DNA of 7,850 bases, taken from contig JAENXO010000113.1 of the NCBI GenBank assembly GCA_016649455.1, positions 1 to 7,850 of the forward strand, read 5' to 3'. The notes under the pieces were generated by a model. That model was not told where the DNA came from, did not search any database, and saw only the letters and a list, made by a program, of their open reading frames with translations. Position 1 is the first letter of the stretch; each line of letters opens with the position of its first letter. This DNA is from Gemmatimonadota bacterium. Lineage in GTDB: Bacteria > Gemmatimonadota > Gemmatimonadetes > Palauibacterales > Palauibacteraceae. Below are positions 4,919-7,850 of this stretch, piece by piece. Made by a program: the position numbers and the translations under genes.

Positions 4919-7183
4919 TCAGCCTTCGCTGTCCGCGGTCGCGCTTGCGGCTGCCGGCGCGTAGTAGCGCTGGACGTAGTCCTTGAGCATGCGGCGGGAG
5001 GAGAAACTCATTCCGCCGGTGCGGATCGCGTGCTTCATCACGCGGATCCAGCCTCGCGGCACACCGTCCACGTCGCGCCTGTAGTACAGCGGCGCGATCT
5101 CCGACTCGATCGTGTCGTACAGCGACAGGGCGTCGGCCTCGTCGCGTGCCAACGGGTCTCCGCCCAGCTCGATCGGCTGACGCCCGTTGATCGCCCAGCC
5201 GTTCAGGCGGGTCCAGCCCTCGGCCCACCAGCCGTCCAGCGTCGACAGCTGCGGAACGCCGTTGATCGCGGCCTTCTGTCCGCTCGTCCCGCATGCCTCG
5301 AGCGGCGGCCGGGGGTTGTTCAGCCATACGTCCACGCCGGAGTAGAGGTCACGCGCCACATTCATCTCGTAATCCTCGATGAACGCGATCCGGCCGCCGA
5401 ACCTCGTCTCCATCGCCTTCTGATACACGTCGGCCAGCAGCTCCTGGCCCGGTTTGTCTGCCGGGTGGGCCTTGCCGGCGAACACGAGTTGAACCGGGCG
5501 CCAGGTATGCGTGAGGATTCCCTCGAGCCGGTCCAGGTCACTGAAGATCAGGGAGGCCCGCTTATAGGTAGCGAACCGACGCGCGAAGCCTATCGTCAGC
5601 ACTTCCGGATCGAGCAGCGTCCCCGCGGCGATCACCTGGCTGGACTTCGATTCCTCATCCTGCCACCGGCGCCGGGCTCGTTGCCGCATCACACTGAACA
5701 GGCGGTACTTGGCCTCCAGATGAGCCCTCCACAACAAGTCGTCGGGCAGGTCCAGCGCCCGCTCCCACAGGGCGGCGTCGTCCTGGGTCAGCACCCAGTC
5801 GGGTCCGAGATAGCGGTCGAACAGCTGGCGGAACGAGGGCGACAGCCAGGTCGGCAGGTGCACTCCGTTCGTGATGTGTCCGATCGGCACCTGCTCCTCG
5901 GTGGGTGCGTCGGGGATCTCCACCGCCGCCTGCGCCGCAGTCGCCGGGGGGGGCTTTGGCTTCGGGTTCCCGTTCTCGTCACCGGCGCCGTCCGGCCAGA
6001 TTCCCTTCCACATCAGCCGGGCGACCTCGCCGTGCAGCCGGCTCACCCCGTTCCGGTGGTCTGATGTACGCAGCGCCAGTGCCGACATGTGGAACCGGCC
6101 GTCGTCCTCGGGATGACGTCCCAGGTCGAAGAACGTCTCTTCGTCCATGCCCATCCCGGCCACGTACTCCGTGAAGTACCGCTCCATCATCTCACGGGGG
6201 AAGTAGTCGTGCCCCGCGGGAACCGGAGTATGGGTAGTGAACACGGTCGAGGCGGAGACCTGCCGCACCGCTTGGTCCAGGGACTGGCCGGCTTCCATTC
6301 GCTCCTTCAGGCGTTCGAGCACCATGAACGCCGCGTGGCCCTCGTTCGCGTGCCATACACCGGGGTCGATGCCGAGGCTGCGCAGCACCCTGACTCCCCC
6401 GATTCCCAGCACGATCTCCTGGCGCAGTCGCATCTCCAGGTCGCCGCGATACAGCTGGTGCGACAGGGCCCGGTCGTCCGGGTGATTGCGCTCGATGTCG
6501 GTATCGACGAGATAGATCGATGTCCGGCCGATCGCGAGCCGCCACACCCCGAGGTGCACTTCCCGACCGGCCAGGGTCACGATCGCGTGCGAGCCGTCGT
6601 CCCCGTTTCCCCACATCCGCTCCAGCGGCATCGACTCCGGATGGAACGGCTCGTCGATCGCGAACTGCTCCCCGTGCTCGCCGAGCCGCTGCCGGAAGTA
6701 TCCCTTCTGGTACAGCAGCCCGACGCCCTTGAGCGGCACTCCGAGGTCGCTTCCCTCCTTGAAGTGATCGCCCGCCAGGATCCCGAGGCCGCCCGAGTAG
6801 ATCGGAAGCGACGTGTGCGCCCCGAACTCGGCGCAGAAGTAGGCGATCCCCCCGTTTCCGACATCCCCGTAGGTGTCGAGAAACCAGCTCCGTCGGGCCG
6901 CCATCACGTCCTCGAACTCGGCCATCACGGCATCGTACTCACGCAGGAACAGCGGGTCGGCCGCCAGCGCCTCGAGCCTCTCCTGGCCCAGGAGGCGCAG
7001 CATCTCGACCGGGTTCTTCCGCGAGCGCACCCACAGCGTCAGGCCGAGTCGCCGGAACAGCGCTCGCGCCGCCGGCTGCCATGCCCACCACAAATTTCTG
7101 GAAAGTGGTTCCAGTCCGGAGATGCGCGAAGGAAGCGCCGGGATATCTTGTTCGCTCACTTGGCCGGGGGGGTTCGGGTTCAA
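4919..7183 (-). CDS. glgP: Alpha-glucan (glycogen/maltodextrin) phosphorylase, GT35 family with DUF3417 N-terminus
   Basis: The enzyme removes terminal glucose from alpha-1,4-glucans with phosphate, releasing glucose-1-phosphate, in the cytoplasm. The 754-residue protein has a DUF3417-type N-terminal region (about 17-100, SRNLWWAW), then YFCAEFG (115-121), SGGLGILAGDH (130-140), WHANEGH (277-283), ITNGVH (437-442), GFARRFATYKR (532-542), and the C-terminal GTSGQKAAINGV segment in which K637 should bind pyridoxal phosphate. This arrangement is the shorter bacterial/archaeal subfamily (TIGR02094-like), not the E. coli MalP/GlgP type. A Pro/Ala-rich insert (about 399-428) precedes the GHITNGVH motif. 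The first in-frame start is TTG at 7183, only 4 bases after the rho stop and without a clear ribosome binding site. GTG at codon 9 is an alternative, so translation may be coupled to rho. No other glycogen genes are in view. Confidence 0.95.
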   Translation of the reverse strand: MNPNPPGQVSEQDIPALPSRISGLEPLSRNLWWAWQPAARALFRRLGLTLWVRSRKNPVEMLRLLGQERLEALAADPLFLREYDAVMAEFEDVMAARRSWFLDTYGDVGNGGIAYFCAEFGAHTSLPIYSGGLGILAGDHFKEGSDLGVPLKGVGLLYQKGYFRQRLGEHGEQFAIDEPFHPESMPLERMWGNGDDGSHAIVTLAGREVHLGVWRLAIGRTSIYLVDTDIERNHPDDRALSHQLYRGDLEMRLRQEIVLGIGGVRVLRSLGIDPGVWHANEGHAAFMVLERLKERMEAGQSLDQAVRQVSASTVFTTHTPVPAGHDYFPREMMERYFTEYVAGMGMDEETFFDLGRHPEDDGRFHMSALALRTSDHRNGVSRLHGEVARLMWKGIWPDGAGDENGNPKPKPPPATAAQAAVEIPDAPTEEQVPIGHITNGVHLPTWLSPSFRQLFDRYLGPDWVLTQDDAALWERALDLPDDLLWRAHLEAKYRLFSVMRQRARRRWQDEESKSSQVIAAGTLLDPEVLTIGFARRFATYKRASLIFSDLDRLEGILTHTWRPVQLVFAGKAHPADKPGQELLADVYQKAMETRFGGRIAFIEDYEMNVARDLYSGVDVWLNNPRPPLEACGTSGQKAAINGVPQLSTLDGWWAEGWTRLNGWAINGRQPIELGGDPLARDEADALSLYDTIESEIAPLYYRRDVDGVPRGWIRVMKHAIRTGGMSFSSRRMLKDYVQRYYAPAAASATADSEG

Positions 7184-7187
7184 AGCG

Positions 7188-7850
7188 CTAGATGCGCGCC
7201 GCGGCCTTTTCGATCAGGTCCGCGTTCGAACTGGTCCGACTCATGATCCCGAGGACTTCGGAAAGCGCGTCTTCGGGAGACATGCCGGCCAGCTCCCGAC
7301 GCATGGCGTGGGAGACATTGAGGGCTGCATCGGACAGCAACAGCTCCTCGCGCCGGGTGGCGCTCGCTTGCAGGTCGATCGCGGGCCACAGCCGACGATC
7401 GGCCAGGTCCCGGCTCAGCACGAGCTCGCTGTTCCCGGTCCCCTTGAACTCCTCGAAGATCACCTGGTCCATGCGCGAGCCCGTATCGACGAGCGCGGTG
7501 GCAATGATCGTCAGGGACCCCTCGCCCTGCTTCGGGTCCACGCACCGGGCGCTGCCGAGGAACCGCTTCGGCTTTTCCAGCGCCGAGGCGTCGAGCCCTC
7601 CCGTGAGAGTGCGGCCCGTTCCCTCTTCCACGTTGTTGTAGGCCCGGGCGAGGCGGGTGATCGAGTCAAGAATGATCACCACGTCCTGTCCCATTTCCAC
7701 TCTGCGACGCGCCCGTTCGAGCGTGATCTCGGCGACCTGTACGTGCCGCTCGGCCGGGTGGTCGAAGCTCGAGGCGACGACCTCGCCGTACCCGTGCTGC
7801 TGCATCTCGGTGACTTCTTCGGGCCGCTCGTCGACGAGCAGAATGTAGAC
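7188..7850 (-). CDS. rho: Transcription termination factor Rho, C-terminal part (5' end outside the window)
   Basis: Rho is a hexameric RNA-dependent ATPase that ends transcription at untranslated RNA. The 220 visible residues are the C-terminal part of the ATPase core, reading without interruption to the window edge. They start in the segment LLVDERPEEV, whose Glu after Asp is the catalytic glutamate in this family. They continue through GEVVASSFDHPAERHVQ, Walker B VVIILDSITRLARAYN (57-72 of the fragment), the Q-loop region TLTGGLDASALEKPKRF, and the R-loop region EEFKGTGNSEL. The stretch ARCVDPKQGEGSLTI appears about three residues longer than the corresponding E. coli segment as I remember it. 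The stop is TAG at 7190-7188, 4 bases before the glgP start codon. The Walker A and RNA-binding domains lie beyond the window. Confidence 0.97.
   Translation of the reverse strand, partial: VYILLVDERPEEVTEMQQHGYGEVVASSFDHPAERHVQVAEITLERARRRVEMGQDVVIILDSITRLARAYNNVEEGTGRTLTGGLDASALEKPKRFLGSARCVDPKQGEGSLTIIATALVDTGSRMDQVIFEEFKGTGNSELVLSRDLADRRLWPAIDLQASATRREELLLSDAALNVSHAMRRELAGMSPEDALSEVLGIMSRTSSNADLIEKAAARI

Noticed and set aside
5030..7246. Long plus-strand open frames (5030-6064 and 6089-7246) opposite glgP.
   Set aside because: They are antisense to a gene with clear conserved motifs along its whole length. Their composition is Arg/His/Pro-rich without domains, and open antisense frames are expected in GC-rich DNA.

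Overview
The window is GC-rich DNA from a Gram-negative bacterium. It encodes a predicted outer-membrane beta-barrel, a lipobox lipoprotein, several Sec signal peptides and a Rho factor. The secreted proteins, one joining a bacterial Ig-like (Big_1) domain to a cupredoxin and one joining a DUF5777-like barrel to a cupredoxin, together with the GC content and GTG/TTG starts, resemble Gemmatimonadota or a neighbouring lineage. That assignment is an inference from protein style, not a proof.

Layout. Positions 1-19 hold the 5' end of a minus-strand tRNA cut by the window edge. A secreted hypothetical protein (213-692, +) and a secreted SnoaL/DUF4440-like protein (813-1253, -) converge on a strong GC-rich hairpin (719-754) that can terminate both. 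Three minus-strand tRNA genes, Gly(GCC), Val(CAC) and Gly(CCC), appear to be transcribed from one promoter (1875-1902). They pass through a structured leader, have a long nested hairpin in the Val-Gly spacer, and end at a terminator (1415-1450). No gene is visible in 1254-1427 or 1903-2015.

From 2016 to 3868 (+) lies the most distinctive part, a two-gene operon. The first gene is a predicted outer-membrane barrel with an amicyanin-like type-1 copper domain fused to its C-terminus. The second is a lipoprotein with an Ig-like domain and its own type-1 copper domain. All four expected copper ligands are present in each. Together they suggest an envelope copper or electron-transfer module, which is an inference.

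Next comes trmJ (3997-4887, +), a tRNA 2'-O-methyltransferase with an acidic repeat tail. It converges with glgP (4919-7183, -), an alpha-glucan phosphorylase of the DUF3417-containing type. Just upstream of glgP, 4 bases away on the same strand, is the 3' end of rho (7188-7850, -), the transcription terminator, which is cut by the window edge. The right half is conserved housekeeping and storage metabolism; the left half is lineage-specific envelope proteins around a tRNA cluster.
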